A stretch of DNA of 64,000 bases from Trogon surrucura (taxonomy: Eukaryota > Chordata > Aves > Trogoniformes > Trogonidae), in the NCBI GenBank assembly GCA_020746105.1, contig CM036626.1, forward strand, positions 22,433,001 through 22,497,000. The letters run 5' to 3'. The position numbers and the translations under genes were made by a program. Within the stretch, counting starts at the first letter, position 1. Each line of letters starts with the position of its first letter. The notes below the pieces were generated by a model that saw nothing but the letters and a program-made list of their open reading frames with translations, was not told the DNA's origin and searched no databases. This document shows, piece after piece, positions 24,351 through 38,050 of the stretch.

Positions 24351-26944
24351 ACCTTCCCTCGCGTGTAAACCACGCTTGCTCAGAGCTGTTTCAGACAGCT
24401 CCAGGCTGCTCTGTTTTTCTCCTCTCCCAGAAACCGTCTCCCGGCTCAGTCAAGTTAACACAGGCATCCTATGGCTGGGCCCTTCTCCCTTTATTTCGGG
24501 CTGATAGCAGCACTGATCCTCGGATCGCCCCCTTCTTGGGTCGCCTCCTTCTCACTGGAAGAATAATATAACCCGGCCTCCTTTCCTAGTGGAGCTGATA
24601 TTGTTCACACAAGAAAGTGCAACTTCACAAGTTTCGCTCCCCCGGGCTGGGCTGAGCTGACCCCAGTGGTCGCTTCCCTTGTCACGGAGGGACCGTCCCT
24701 CCCCTGGGCAGGGCGGTTGCTCGGAGCCATCCCGGGGCCCTGCGTCCCAGCCGGCTGGGGAGGGAACGAAGCAGCACGTTTTACCTCTGCAGTGTCCACG
24801 CTGGGTTGTCTGTGGTCAGATCCTGCTCTGACGTTTTGACTCCCACAGAAATCAGGACTATTGCTAAAACCATCCGGAGCAACTTCATTTTAGATGCTGT
24901 TCGTTCTGCTTTTGCAAAGTATCGAATAATTAGCATCATCCTGCCGGTAGATGCTCTGTAGCATAGTGAAAGCGCTTTTTCCTGACCTTTCAGTGCTGTC
25001 TCACTGAGACTAATGGGGTGCAGAGTGCCTTGCACATTAGTCCACAGACCTCTGCAGAGAGAACACAAGCAGTGAGGGAAATGGAAATGAAACCCTTCTT
25101 TCTGTGGGCTTGAGTCTCTCCCATTGAGCCTGATATTTTTGGTTAAAGGGCTGCAAAATATTAATGCAGCAGGGGAGGGGGCAGCCGAAAGGAAAGAAAC
25201 ACGTTTTCATAGAAGAACTGAGAATGTGAGCTGCAGATTTTGGAGGATTTTCCCAATAACCTGAAAAACATAGTCTAGGCAGCAAAGTTTTCTCATACCT
25301 AGATACATAATAGAAAAATTTTGGTTAAGTATGTTACTAACAAAACAAAACCTTTGTAAAAGTGATTCTACAAATAGACCAGGTGGTGTTGTAGTTACCG
25401 TGCTGTGCACTTTGCTCAAAATCCTTTTTGGTCTGCTGTAAGGCAAAGAACTATGACACTTTGTAGGTTTTGATCCAAAGAACCAATTTGCCCCTAGAGC
25501 AAAGAGTGACTCTTTCTCTCTCTCATTTTCTGTGAAAGGAACTAAACATTCTCGCAGAACCCTGTACGTAAAAATGAGGGGATAACTCCAGGTCCTAGCA
25601 TTATGCCAGTAGCTCAGAGTCTTTCTGAGGGGCAGGCATTACCCATTATTAGTTTTGTGACCTAGCTCTGGAAAGGGTCAACGCTTCTCACAAGTCCCTG
25701 TCTGCTTGTTCTCAAATCTGCTTCCAGCTGCAAAGGGCAAAGTGCCAGGCTACCTCCAGGAGTTGCTGACTTGTCTCTCTCATCAGATTTGATCGCTTTG
25801 AACTTTGAACTGGTTTGTGTTAGTTAAAAATGCAACACATGCACTGCTACAAGATGTTGTGCTGTTCACCAAGGAATGTACTCTTGAGCAGTTCAGACTA
25901 ATTTTGGACCCCAAGGACTCTGATGTGTGGGCAATTCAGTTACAATCTGGGTGCAATAGAGAAAAAGAAACAAAACATCTGTGCAGTGATGACTATCTTA
26001 AAAAAAATCTGAGATATACTTAGTAGGCTTATATTCTCTTTGTTGTCAGCCTAAAAGACAATCTGGGGTATAATTTCCTGTACTGAAATGATGAAAAGCT
26101 TTAGGAGTTTTAGAGCTAAATGCAAATAAGAACCATACAAGAACCACTTGAAATATATCAATTTATTCTCTAACCCTCTTCAGAAATAATGGGGAACAAT
26201 CTACATTACAAATAATAGAATGGGAAGGTGAATGCATGTGAGCATGTTCAGGAGATGCTGAAGGGCCAGATCATACTTTTATAGCCAAAGAGGGAATCTA
26301 CACATTTGCAAGCATATACTGCAGTGAGGAGTGTTGAAAGGTGGATGCTACGGCACATAGAACGCTACTTGCAGCAAGCAGAGTTCAGCACGGAAGAATC
26401 ACCTTCCCCAGGGGGAGTCCGTTACAGTTGGCTAGAAGAGAAATTGACACGTCTATTTTTATTACACTACTGTTGAAATAAATGAAGCATATTTTTTAAA
26501 TAATTCCAACTAATTTTTAATAATAAGATGACTTTTAACAAAGACTTTCCTTCAAAACGTAGTCTAACTATCCATTTAATGTTTGATGAATTTTGAAATT
26601 CAGGTGAGCATTCTAGGCTTATAGGTCCCCATTCAGGAGATGCTTATATCTAAGCAAGTGCATAATCTGTTTCAAGTAGGGCTACTCCATATACTTAAGT
26701 GCCCTTTTAGATCAAAGCCATATAGCGTGTTGGAGTTTTGTTTTGTTTGTTTTTTTCACCAGTGTAAAAAGTACTGTTTGCACGCTAGAGACTCTGTCTA
26801 TTATGCTACGCTAGCTATGCATCCTAATTGTTATTTTCAAGCCTATTTATGTTATTACACAGAGGTATTCTTCAAGATGAGGTCTGCTTCATTATAAGCA
26901 GTCTTTCAGGGCGATTTTCACGATTTTTCACCCTGCTATCCATT
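24351..26944. other. Upstream flank of FGD5, mostly unique sequence
   Basis: Apart from the putative signal-peptide exon at 24785-24888, I see no gene, LTR or CR1 piece. GC content falls from the promoter side (24350-24790) towards AT-rich sequence further right. Short reading frames have no recognisable content. Confidence 0.5.
24785..24888 (-). CDS. Possible orphan first exon encoding a signal peptide
   Basis: The minus strand from the ATG at 24888 gives MKLLRMVLAIVLISVGV, a textbook signal peptide: a basic n-region then a hydrophobic core. A short polar segment follows, and after 34 codons plus two bases the sequence reads GCAGAG followed by GTAAAA, an acceptable splice donor. The frame is also open upstream to a Met at 25068. 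I did not find a matching second exon to the left. The phase (two bases left over) does not fit the FGD5 exon at 13274, which needs one base. I do not recognise the protein. It could be the start of an undescribed secreted protein or an FGD5-proximal non-coding RNA, or it could be chance. Confidence 0.35.
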
Positions 26945-27775
26945 CTTTATTAGGGATGTGAACAGGCTGAATCCATGGCTCAAGCCAATTGTATGAGGTT
27001 CAGCAAAGCCAAGTGCCATGCTCTACACTTGTGTCACAATACCCCTATGCAGCACTGCAGGCTTGGGGAGGAGTGGCTGGAAACTGCCTGGCAGAAAAGA
27101 ATGTGGGGGTGTTGGTGGACATCTGGCTGAACATGAGCCAGCAGTGTGCCCAGGTGGCCAAGAAGGCCAACGGCATCCTGGCCTGGGTCACGAATTGTGT
27201 GGCCAGCAGGACCAGGGCAGGGATTGTCCCCTTGTTCTTGGCACTGGTGAGGCCGCACCTTAAAATGCAGTGTTCAGATTTGAGCCCCTCACAACGTGAA
27301 AGACGTTGAGGTGCTGGAGCGGGTCCAGAGAAGGGCAGTGAGGCTGGTGAAGGGTCTCAAGGACAAGTCTTATGAGGAGCGACTGAGGGAACTGGGGTTG
27401 TTTAGCCTGGAGAAAAGGAGGCTGAGGGGAGACCTTATGTCTTTGTACAGCTACCTGACAGGAGGTTGTAGTAGGGTCTGTCTCTTCTCCCAGGTAACAA
27501 GTGATAAGACAAGAGGAGATGGCCTCAAGTTGCACCAAGGGAGGATTAGATTGGATATTAGGAAAAATTTCTTGACCCAAAGGGTTGACAAGCATTGGAA
27601 CAAGGCTACCCAGGGCAGTGCTGTAGTCGCCATCCCTGGAGGTGTTCAAAAGCTGTGTAGATGTGGTGCTTCAGGGATATGGTTTAGTAGTGAATTTGGC
27701 AATGCTACGTTAACAGTTGGACTTAATGATCTTAAAAGATTTTTTCCAAACTAGAAGATGCTATGGTTCTAAAAT
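26945..27775 (+). mobile_element. CR1 LINE fragment, about 0.8 kb, ORF2 C-terminal third
   Basis: The plus strand shows successive CR1 ORF2 segments: an [20 protein letters not shown] block, [18 protein letters not shown], then after a frameshift near 27300 [20 protein letters not shown] and [15 protein letters not shown]. The end has GGACTTAATGATCTTAAAAG and CTATGGTTCT, a decayed CR1 3' terminus. At least one frameshift makes it non-coding. Confidence 0.9.
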
Positions 27776-29385
27776 GAAATGTCAGAAGAAATGTTTCCAT
27801 AGAAATGTTTATATTTACTCAGTGGGAGGTGATGATCTTGCACTCCAAAGCATTCAGTGCCTGTATTTGCAAAATGTCAGTAGAGCTTTACTGGCAACAA
27901 AATGAAGTAGCTGAAAATACTCTTCTACAGATTTACCTACTGCAGTTTGTCGTGTTTTTCTCACGCCTTTCACACCCTCTCGGATACTGTGTATTACATA
28001 AAGCACTAGAAGAAATAACGTCACAGAGAATAAAATGGTAAGGTCGGAGCTGAAGGATGGCAGACACATCAGACATCACTCAAAGTGAACAAGTTTAAGT
28101 GAGGAGCAATACCACTGAGGGTCAGATGTTGTGCAGATGTAAAAGTGATGCCAATGAAAGGAAAATTGGGCACTGAGTCAAAAAGGCTGAGACTTGGCAT
28201 AAACAAAGTCAACAGCAGTTCTAGCTTCACTAGTGCCAGAACTGAATTTCACTTCTGGAGGACAGCAAACACTTGCTAAATTTGATCTGAAGAAAGGAGG
28301 GAAGAATACCTACCCAGCTGGAGAAGTATTGACTGGTTTCTTGCGTCTGACAGGACCATGCATTTGACACCCTCAACACATGCAAGTCTCCCTCAGCAGG
28401 GAATCATCAGCAAGAGAAAACATTATGGCAGCAATGACTATTGCTACATCTAAGCATTGTTTTGAACCACAACAATTAACTACATGCCTCGTTTTTATCA
28501 GGGCCATATATTGGGTGCAATGTACTATGTGAGAGGTGCATATAGGGAGGCAGCTGAACGCTCATTTCCTCTCAGTATTTGGATTTGTTTTGGTCTCGCT
28601 CCAGTGTCAGTCTACTCTAGGCACTTTCCACCACAAGTCCTCCCCTTAACTTTACAACCCACTTATCACTGGGGCCTTTTTGGCTATGGTAAACTTGGGC
28701 TGCATTGATTAGCACAGTCACTGATCCAGCGTGGGGCTGGCAGCTGCATTCTCCATTTCCTGCCCAGGCATCTGCTGCCTGATTGGAGGAAAATAGTTCT
28801 TAAATCTTCTTCAAAACAGGAAACTTCTCTTCTCCCTGCTTCCTGAGGTACAGGAACCGTCTCTGTAGCAACCCCTGGACAAAGAAGGCTCCTATTAACC
28901 ACTGGAGTGCCATAATGGATACAGTGGGAGATCATAATTGAAGCCATAATCCACCCTGAAGACGGGAAAGCAGCTCTCTGTGCACCACTCCCATCCCTCT
29001 GTATCCATGTTGCTGCCTCACTAAACAGCCTGGAGGATAATTAGCAGGTGATAATCCTATTCACTGAAAGCATTTGTAAATGCTTGTGATCCTCATGACT
29101 AAATATAGATCCTCTATCAGCAACCTCTGGAACATAATTTTGTAATATTGTCCCACCTCCTTCGCATTCAACAGGTGACTGCCTGGAACACAGCAACATT
29201 GTCACCCTCTCAGGTTTTCTTGCGTGGTGTATCTTAATGTATTTTATTTGTAATTTAGTTGTATTAATTTGTAATAAATTGTAATTTAATTTTATTAACT
29301 GTAATTTAATTGTATTTTTATTTAGTTATTAAAGTATTTTTATTTGTTTATTTATCTAATGGCCATTTTTTATATCCCACACGTA
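27776..29385. other. Intergenic, no gene seen
   Basis: Unique sequence. 29225-29360 is strongly AT-rich with imperfect repeats of GTAATTTAATTGTATT. No reading frame with recognisable content. Confidence 0.5.
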
Positions 29386-29925
29386 TCACAGAATCATAGG
29401 ATGGTTTGGGTTGGAAGGGACCCTAAAGGTCATCTTATTCCAGCCCCTGCCCTGGGCGGGGACACCTCCCATCAGACCCCGTTGTTCCAAGTTCTGTCCA
29501 GCCTGGCTTTGGGCACTGCCGGGGAGGGGCTGCCACAGCTTCTCTGGGCAACCTGTGCCAGGACATCACCACCCTCACAGTGAAGAATTTCTTCCTGATA
29601 TCTAAGCTAAATCTACTCTCTTTCCGTTTGAAATAATTACTCCTTGTCCTATCACCACACTCTCTGATGAAGAGTCCCTCCTCTTCTTCTCTGTAGCCCC
29701 CTTTAAGCACTGGAAGGCTGCTATAAGGTCTCCCCAGAGCCTTCTCTTCTCCAAGCTGAAAAACTCCCAACTCTCTCAGCCTGTACTCGTAGGACAGCTG
29801 CTCCAGCCCCCTGATCATCTTTGTGGTTTCCTCTGGACCTGCTCAAGCAGATCCAAGTCTTTCTTACGCTGGGAGCCCCAGAGCTGAATACAGAACTGCA
29901 TATGGGGTCTCACATGGTGTCACTG
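29386..29925 (-). mobile_element. CR1 LINE 3' fragment
   Basis: Left end reads TATCACAGAATCATAGGATGG then TTGGAAGGGACCC, the reverse complement of a CR1 3' end. On the minus strand the ORF2 C-terminus appears (LEQLSYEYRLRELGVF, then DIRKKFFTVRVVMSWHRLP). The frame is open through this part but the normal end of ORF2 is scrambled. Homology fades at about 29925. Confidence 0.88.
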
Positions 29926-32900
29926 TATGGCTAAAAAATATTGACATCTCATGCTTTGCTCATTGAGTAGTTTCCCACTTACGATCAGGTCTCCTTGAGA
30001 AGTTTGAAGTGGAGCTTCAGGAAAATCACTTATTGCTTGAATGCAGTCCACTGTAGTGCTGAAGCAAACTACACGTTTCTAATTGGCAGTTTGCATCACT
30101 GAGGGACCATTGCTAGCAGACCCAGTAGAGCATAGCTGAAATGAGAATTAACTTCTGTAATTCTGTACTTACACACGTAGTCAAAATTTTGCTTTTAAAC
30201 TTCAAATTTTTTGTTTTGTTTTTTTTTTAAAAAGTATGGAGATCAGCTGTACCTGTTAAGGATCTAAAGTGCACCTCACAGAATAAAAGCAAATGCAATA
30301 GATGGAAATGGTGAACAGTGAGAAATCTTTGTTCTTGTTATTTCTTTTGGACATAAATTCTACCTACCCGATCCACTTTTCACAACAAATGGAAAGCCAT
30401 AGAGCTATCTCTGTCTGTTCCATCCATAAAACTGAGCCATTTGGATGTCAGTACTTTTCCCAGTGTTTAGGTTTAAGGAAGTAGAGCAGCGGGACGCAGC
30501 AACATTCAGAAGTTATGCTTTTCTTTGCATTCAGCTCCTTTCTCACCAAATACTTCTTGAGAGTAGAGTTCTACAGAGAAGGACCCCCTGAGACTATCCA
30601 AATTCCTGCCAGCAAGTTATGCTGTTGATCCTAGAAGGACTGCCTGCAAAATAAAGCCTAATTATTTTGCATATGTCTGTACCTTCACTTACTGTTATGT
30701 ATTACCAATCACAGGGGGAAGCTGTTATATACTTGTGGCTTGTGTGTGCTCTAACCCAGGTCACCTGAATGCCTTTGGCGGTAGTGGATAGAGAGGCCTC
30801 ATAGCAGAAGGGTTTCTCATTAAGTTTCCTGTCATTGTCATGCACACAGAAGCTTGTCCTTTCACTGCAAGTGACTTTTACAGGGAGAAGCAGAGTTTTC
30901 TGAGAAGCAATTTTTTTTGTCAGATTGACCAATCTGGGTCATAAACCAGACAAGTTTACCTTCCTTCACCTCACCAGATTAGGTGAAGAAACAGTAGGTT
31001 TTAAGCTAAATACAATCTGGATGTACTCTTTATTGTTTTAGCCTGCTTATAAATGTAAGAAGAGTGTAATGAGACACAAGATTGCTGCTATGGTGTTTCT
31101 CATTCATCACTGTTTCTGTGACTTGTTCTTTTTGGGGAAAAAAATAAACCTAGCTCTTAAAGTTGATGTTGCACTACATGAGGAGAGATAATACAGAAGT
31201 GGTGTGATCAGGGTATGGAAACATTTTTCACAATGGCATGGACTGTGGGATAAACTGCTTGTGATCTATATCCTCTGGAGCCAGCTCTGCTGAGAGCCAA
31301 AACTGGGATGAAGAAGTTCTGAAACATCAAAAATTTCTAATCTTGAGTATCTCCCTCCTTCTTTCTTAAGTCTCTCTTGTAGGTAGCCAAGATCATTTTT
31401 TTCTTCCATGTCGAGAGCAAGCCAAGTGCTTTCCAGCTTCTAGGATGTTATTCCAAGGCCTGGCTGCAGCTTCATGTGGAAGTACATGTGACGGAGGAGT
31501 GTGAGGCATTCCTGTAGTGCTGACTCACTTCACAGTGAACCACACAATTAACCTTTTCAGCTTGCTCTTGGGCACTGATATGTATGGTGAGAAATCCCAC
31601 CAATATTGATCATAGTTTGCTGGGCAAGTAACACAGGATGCATGAAAGTCATGGAACCAATGCACTCAGGTATGCTCCTTATCTGGAGCATCATCACTGA
31701 GATCTCTCTTCTGTCTGGCATGGGTTTGCCATTATTAAGCATTTCTAAGTCACTGCAGCTCTTCAAAGATGTAAAGATCCCTTTCTTAGTTTTGACGCTA
31801 GGTTCAGACTTCACCAGGATTTCTCTGTTAGAGGTATCTGAGCGTCTCACTTCTTTGGAGCACTTCTTTGTTGTTCTGTAGGCACAACTGCTACATCAAT
31901 ACTATTCCTGAATGAATCAGTCCCCAGTTATACGTTTTGAACATTTTTAGACATCTCTGGGGGAAGAAGGTGTACACGAAAGAAAGTGTCTGTGCAACCA
32001 TCTTTTCAGAGTAGAGCAAGAGTATCTACTGCTTAATTTCTGGTCGTGCTGTCTTTCAGAAGTATTGAGCCCTGTAATTAATGAAACTTGGCTTCTTACA
32101 AATTTGTGTCATGGTTGCCTTTCAAGTTAAATATAATGTAAAATCCGATTTGAAGATCTTCCCTGCATCTGGTCTGTTAAATAAAAAGCTTTCTGAATTC
32201 CTCCTTGTTTGGTAAAGAGCGGACTCATACTGCAACTTCTCTGATGCTCTGTTTCCTTCTCTCTTGTCTACATGCCAATCCCAGACACAGATCTTCAGTG
32301 GCAGGGTATCAAGAGAAAGAAACTTCAGCTGAAGGGATTTTAATATGGAGGACTGAAGTGACAAGACACACAATAATTGTGTATGCTGGATGGTAGTATT
32401 TATGATAACCTCTAAAGCTGATCAGAGATCCCAGTGTCTACTTTTGATCAAAGCTGAAAAAAAAGGGGGGCATGATTTAATCAAGTGACATTATAAAAAG
32501 CTATTTAATTTTCTTAAGTGTTTTGATTTATAAGGACAGATATGACACACTAAGATCTCATTATTCATATGCCTGTGAAGCAGTTGGCCTCTCCCTATTT
32601 CCTCTTCTTATATATCCATTAATGTAATTGATTCTAATAATGGAGACAGCGTCATCATTGTTGCTGTCCCTTCTCAGTGCATGTAGCCAGGAGACTCTCA
32701 TCTGTTCCCAAATGTTTCTGTGCTGTACCATTTTTCAGACTCTGTTCAGAGCTATGGAGCACCCATTAGCTCATATATTCTCAATATGGTTTAAAGTATG
32801 TTGCATTCCTAAATTCAAGATATTAATTTTTTTTTTTTTTGCAGGAAGCTAGACAGTGTTTTAACTGGATTTCCACCACCCCAGGACACATCTAATTGTG

Positions 32901-35900
32901 GCTGAAGCAGATCTTTTTCATGGTCAGTGTGAAGATGGTTTTTGTACGCCCTAGTTAAGGCAACAGTAACGGAACCAGAGTGGTTTTAGCCCATTACCTC
33001 CATATCATTATAGTTGCCTCTCTAAATTTCTTGCAGTGCTCTACACACTTCTTTACTGAAGCCATTAGAATTCAAGTCATACTAGTTCTGGGACAATTTT
33101 GCATCTTTCCACATTTTCTAAGCGTTCTTCTTCCTGCCATAATGGGAGGAAGAAGCACGCTTAGAAAGAAGGAAGACTACAAGTGATAAGGAGGCAAAAA
33201 TACTCTGGATAGTACTGCAGATCTGAGTGGCAAAAGACCTCGGTGACTTCTAGTGGTCAGTAAAAACCCCAAAAGCATCAAATAAAAAACATGTTTTTCA
33301 CAGCAGGAACTTCAAACATCCCCCATTTTTCAGTGAAAAAAAAAAAAAGGACCTATTTGTTTCTGGCTTTAAAAAAAAAGAATACTATTTTTTGTGTGTT
33401 TTGCCAACAGCTGATAAATATTTCTGCAGATGGACTTTCAAAGAAAAACATGTTTTTCAATCTCTACCAGCCTTCTACTTCCTTGCTTTACACAATTGCA
33501 GAAGAGGGTGAGCAGTGAGGAAGGTGGGGGTAGTTGTGCAGTTTACTATATGTCTTTTTTTCGCAGATCCAGTTTTTCTCACATATATAAGACAAGACAA
33601 AACAGTTTTTTATCATCAAAAGAGGAAACTACAGCTATTATTTTTCCTGCCAGCTTAAATATATGTGTGTGTGTATATATATATCTCTATTCTTCTGCTC
33701 CAAAGATCAAGCTGATGACCTGCATTTCATTTGTAAATAACATTTGAAGATATCCTGGCATTTTTTCAGATCAACAGCTGAATGAATGCTTGTGAGGGCT
33801 TGTGGTTTTGAAGAGTAAGTGCCAAAAATATTAAAAATGGTTGTAATTAGGCTTCTGCTTATGTATATAAACATGATGTTCTTACAAGTATTGGTATGTC
33901 TGTGCCAATCTATAATATGATTTTAAATTCTGAAATGGGCCTGAAGTTATTAGCAGGGTAAAAGCTGAGAAACTGTGTAGTATTAGCTTATTTATATTGC
34001 ATTTATTGTAGTTTATACTTCTAAAAGAGTAACTTATAACAAACACTTTGAGTCTGTCTTACATACATGACACCAAGGTGAGCTTTTTCTTAATATATAT
34101 GGTATAGATATACCAAATGGAACCACACTTACAGATGCTAATTATAGCAGTGCAAGAGCTTAGTAGGTGTTGGTACTGCTCATGACTGCACGTTGTAGAA
34201 AATTAGGTGTATGCATGTAAATGTACAAACGTATTATTGAGTGTATATGACATTGTCAGATGCAGTCAGTGGGCCTGAATGGTTTAATGTTTTTCAGTCC
34301 AGTCTCAGCTCATTTGAACTTGACCTGCAGAAATGCTGTCTACAGCTATAGTGGCAGCTGTAGGTGCTGTGGGTATTAATGGACTGAAAATCTTTAACTG
34401 GCCTTGCAAAAAGCCAAAGAATCTGAATTTTAGTGGCCACTTTGAAAGTTTCTTTATGGGTGTTTTCTGCTTGTAAATTCTTACTTGCAGCCTGACTTGA
34501 CACATTCTATCTAATTAAAATATTTTGGCTTCTTGGTGGAGTGATATGAGTGAATAGAAAATTATATGACTTTGGACAAAGCTGTTGTTTTACATTTCCC
34601 TGAAAAGTCATATGCCCAATTAAGTAAGCATGTGCAGATAAAAACTTAGCTATTTGGAATTTTAACAGAGGTAAAAGTGAAATAGTATCTGGGGTCTTAA
34701 CAAACCTGTTCATAGTGTAGTGGTGTTGGTGAAATAAAAATACTTGATCTGGTTTGACAGTTTGGTGAAACATATATGCAAAGCAACAGCAGTTTTAATG
34801 TGTGTTAATGGTCAAGTACAGCGTCAAATGGCATTCTCTGTTACCTGTAGGGCAGCCGACTCTCCTCTGTCTTCTTCAGTTGTTTATTTGTGGCAATAAG
34901 GCCAAAATTTAAGGGTTGTTAGTGAGGTCATTCTGGCCAGGGTCTGATATGCAAAGGCAAAGGTTGCTTTTTATCTGGGTATTGAAAGAACCAAAATTTG
35001 CATGGGGACTGTTAACCTGGAAGCTGCTGTGAATCACTTGCTCTCTGGCTTCACAGTGTGCAAAATGTGTCTCTTCTGTGCTGCCAGGGGAATCTTTTGG
35101 GATGCTGCAAACCTGTGCATGGTGCAGACAACTGGTATGAGTGCAAGTTGTAGGAGATGGGATATGAATGCCTACACAGGCCCGCTAGCTCTTGACCATT
35201 GCATTTATTGTACTCTTCCCAAGGATCTGGCTGGTCCTGGGGTGGGATTGTTGTGTTGGGAATATTACTTTGATGGACAGGTAAATGAATTCTCTGGGTC
35301 ATGTAGCGTGTGGCTAAGCAGGTCACCTGTAACTTAAGCCTACACGTTGCACTCCTGTCACCGCTGATTATATTTGAGCAGTTCACAGAGCTAGTTGCTA
35401 TTTCTTCAGGGGAAGGTCTGCTGTTCATTTTAATGTGAAGTGACGAGACAGGTGCAGCAGGCTCCTTCAGATGCACCACAGTAAAAGTGTCCTGTTGATT
35501 TTGAGCACTGAGTTAATGTTGTGCTTTCTTACCTCAGGGAGAGTTCTGGGAAAGCAACAAAAGCCTCCTTCCTCAAAAACTCAGCACTTCCACATAACAA
35601 TTTCCTTGGAAAAATTAACTTCCTGTTTTCATCCCTCTCCTAAAGAACTTACTTATCCCTCTGTAACTCTTTCACTTTGACAGCCTTATGTAATGATGGC
35701 AGCATCTCTTCACTGTGGGACTGCTGGCCACAGAGGGCCTTGGGCCTTGCACATAGGCAGGCAGCCCGCGCTGCCCATGGGTACTCGCCCGCTTCGGCCT
35801 GCGCCGCAGCAGGATCAGCACTAGGTTCGCACACGCTTGGTGGCTGTGGAGCAGAGAGTTGCAACTGTTCCTGGGGCTATCTGACAGACAGAGCCTTCCC

Positions 35901-37070
35901 ATTTGCACCGTTGAGCGAGACACTGCCCGTGTTAGTTTGAATATACAAATACAGCTGCTGCTTATTGCCTTGTTTTTCAAGGAAAGCCTTTAGTACGTTC
36001 AGAGACTCAGGGAATTTCCACTATTTTTCTCAACGCGCCCACCCCTTGGCCTTCTACACACACATTGTGTTGTTTTGACGTAATTTCAAGCAAATATTTT
36101 GCCACAGAGAGGCAGTGCAGGGTCACAGAGGTCCTTCGGGCTTGGACTTCAGGCTTTCAGCCGTCACCAGTAAACAATAGCTCTATAACTCATTAAAACT
36201 CCCTTTTGATTACTTTTTCCTGTTTCTGATTGTTTTGGAGCAGCAGGGGTGGATTCCATACTCAACAAACTTCTTCTTCCTGCTGCTAAATTTAAGTGTC
36301 TCTGAACTGAAAGGAGTTGCTAATCCCTTTGGCAATAACTCCATCAAACAGAAATTACAACTGTAAACAAGATTTCAGGTTATTTACGAATGCTACAAAG
36401 GAATTGTGACTTGGGTCTGCGGAATAATTTTTAAATCTCTACGAAATTTTAACTGTCTTTTCAGACAGAAAAGTTACCTAGACCCTAGCACTTTCTCTCC
36501 TTGTTACTGTACTACTTATGATGTAGTAATAGTCACGTTTACCCATCAGGGCCCACATGAAATAAAGCTTGTAATCACCTGCCTTATTTGCCTCCCGTCG
36601 TCTTCAAATTTATCCATTGTGTTCTGCTTCACGTCATTGATTCAGCACTCCTACCCCTTTCTCCGTATTTTTTCACTGCATGATTTTCTCCTGCTTGAAA
36701 ATCCCCTGATTTATGTGATTTAACCGTAAAACTCCCATGCTCAGCTGAGTTTCTTGCCAATTTGTACATTTCATCCTTTTGAAGGATGTAAAATCCAGAA
36801 GTAAATTCCAGGAGTAAACTCCAGAAATTTTTCTACCACTTCCTTTTTCCTTCTAGGCCAGATATAGATTAATCAATTAATATTTTTCTGTAATGGACAG
36901 GAAGGAGAATTTAGGAAAGTGATTTGCAAAGAATCCAGTTCAAAGGAAAAATATGTGCCTGTTTATCCATCCACATCCTTATATCACATAGACTGCCCAC
37001 ACATAAATAGACCCTAATCTGCTGAATCTGTACTAATCTAGCACAAACACTTTTTTAGCAGGCATAGTGC
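29926..37070. other. Intergenic, about 7 kb, no gene seen
   Basis: No recognisable exon, LTR or CR1 copy. It contains a T-run at about 32827-32841, an A-run at about 33337, a TG/TA microsatellite at about 33660-33684 and the hairpin listed at 33115-33167. Some short frames start with hydrophobic stretches (for example 32628 and 32980, plus strand) but lack splice-site or family support. Confidence 0.5.
33115..33167. repeat. Short perfect-like hairpin (inverted repeat)
   Basis: Arms 33115-33138 and 33144-33167 are reverse complements at 22 of 24 positions and are separated by the five bases ATAAT. The core is CTAAGCG...CGCTTAG around TTCTTCCT/AGGAAGAA. No known element matches it. Confidence 0.8.
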
Positions 37071-37849
37071 TGTCCTGGTTTGAGGAACCAATTCTGTTCA
37101 TTGATGTTACTTTTCAGCTCAGGCTCTTCTAAGAGGCAGCACTTTCTGCAGTTAACAGCGTGTTTCTGCAGACACTGCCTGCTGCTAAAAGTGGTAACTC
37201 CTGATGCTTGTAGTTACTGCTGAGGACTGGTGTGCAGAAAGGCTCTTGCTGCTGCTTGCTCCTGTGGTAACTAAGCTCACTGCTGGATCTTGCGTGCTAC
37301 ACTGCGGTTGCCGGGAAGGAAAACGTGTCACAAGGAAGTAAAAGGTGGCACCTCTGATGAGGAATGGACAGGTGACTGACAAGAGTATTCGATTCCATAT
37401 ATGTCATACTCAATATAAAGCTGAGGGATCATGGGGGTTAAGCTCTCTTGCTCTTGCTCTTCCTCTTTTTCAATGGCCAGCCTCCCATGAGGATTCCATC
37501 CAATCCTCTGTCTTTCATCCTGATCCCGAGTTCCCAAAATCCAGCTCCTGTATCCAGCTTTCCTCTGCCTCTGGGCCTGGGACTTGCCCAGTACCTGCCT
37601 GCTCTGCAGCACCAGTGGGGATTGCTAGCAGGGAGGGCAATTGGCTTTGATATTTGTTGTGTATATATTTCTATATAGTTCATTAGTTTCTTATTCGTAC
37701 TGTTATTGTTCGGTTCAAACTCTTTTAGTTTTCTTTTCTGATCTGTAAGTCTCTCTGCCTTATTTCCTTTTCCTTCCCATTTGAGGAGGGAGAGGGGTTA
37801 GAAAGTGTCTGTCAGCACTCAGTGGCCAGCCCAGCCCAAATACTTGACA
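37071..37849 (+). mobile_element. Solo LTR of an endogenous retrovirus (family A)
   Basis: Starts TGTCCTGGTTTG and ends TACTTGACA, the expected TG...CA termini, about 779 bp long. A TATA-like ATATAAAG lies near 37413. The same sequence recurs at 47772-48541. Flanks are AGTGC and GGTGC, four of five bases alike, compatible with an old target duplication. No internal retroviral sequence is attached, so this is a solo LTR, probably left by LTR-LTR recombination. Confidence 0.85.
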
Positions 37850-38050
37850 GGTGCAAAAAGCAAAAAAATAACCAGTTGAAATGGAATCTCTGCAGTGTGG
37901 GTCCACCTGCAGATGTAATTAGCAAGAACATACTGTGTAACAATGTGACTCCCATGTTCTTGTGGAACACAGTTTTAATAAAAAAAGCACACAAATGAGA
38001 GATGAATTTTTACAGCTGAGCTTCAAAACTGCCTTTCCAACTTAACACCT

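Noticed and set aside
22993..24368. Overlapping frames of up to 446 codons in the FGD5 CpG island
   Set aside because: Stop codons are rare in such GC-rich and C/T-rich DNA. The predicted proteins are proline, arginine, glycine and serine low-complexity in all frames and on both strands.
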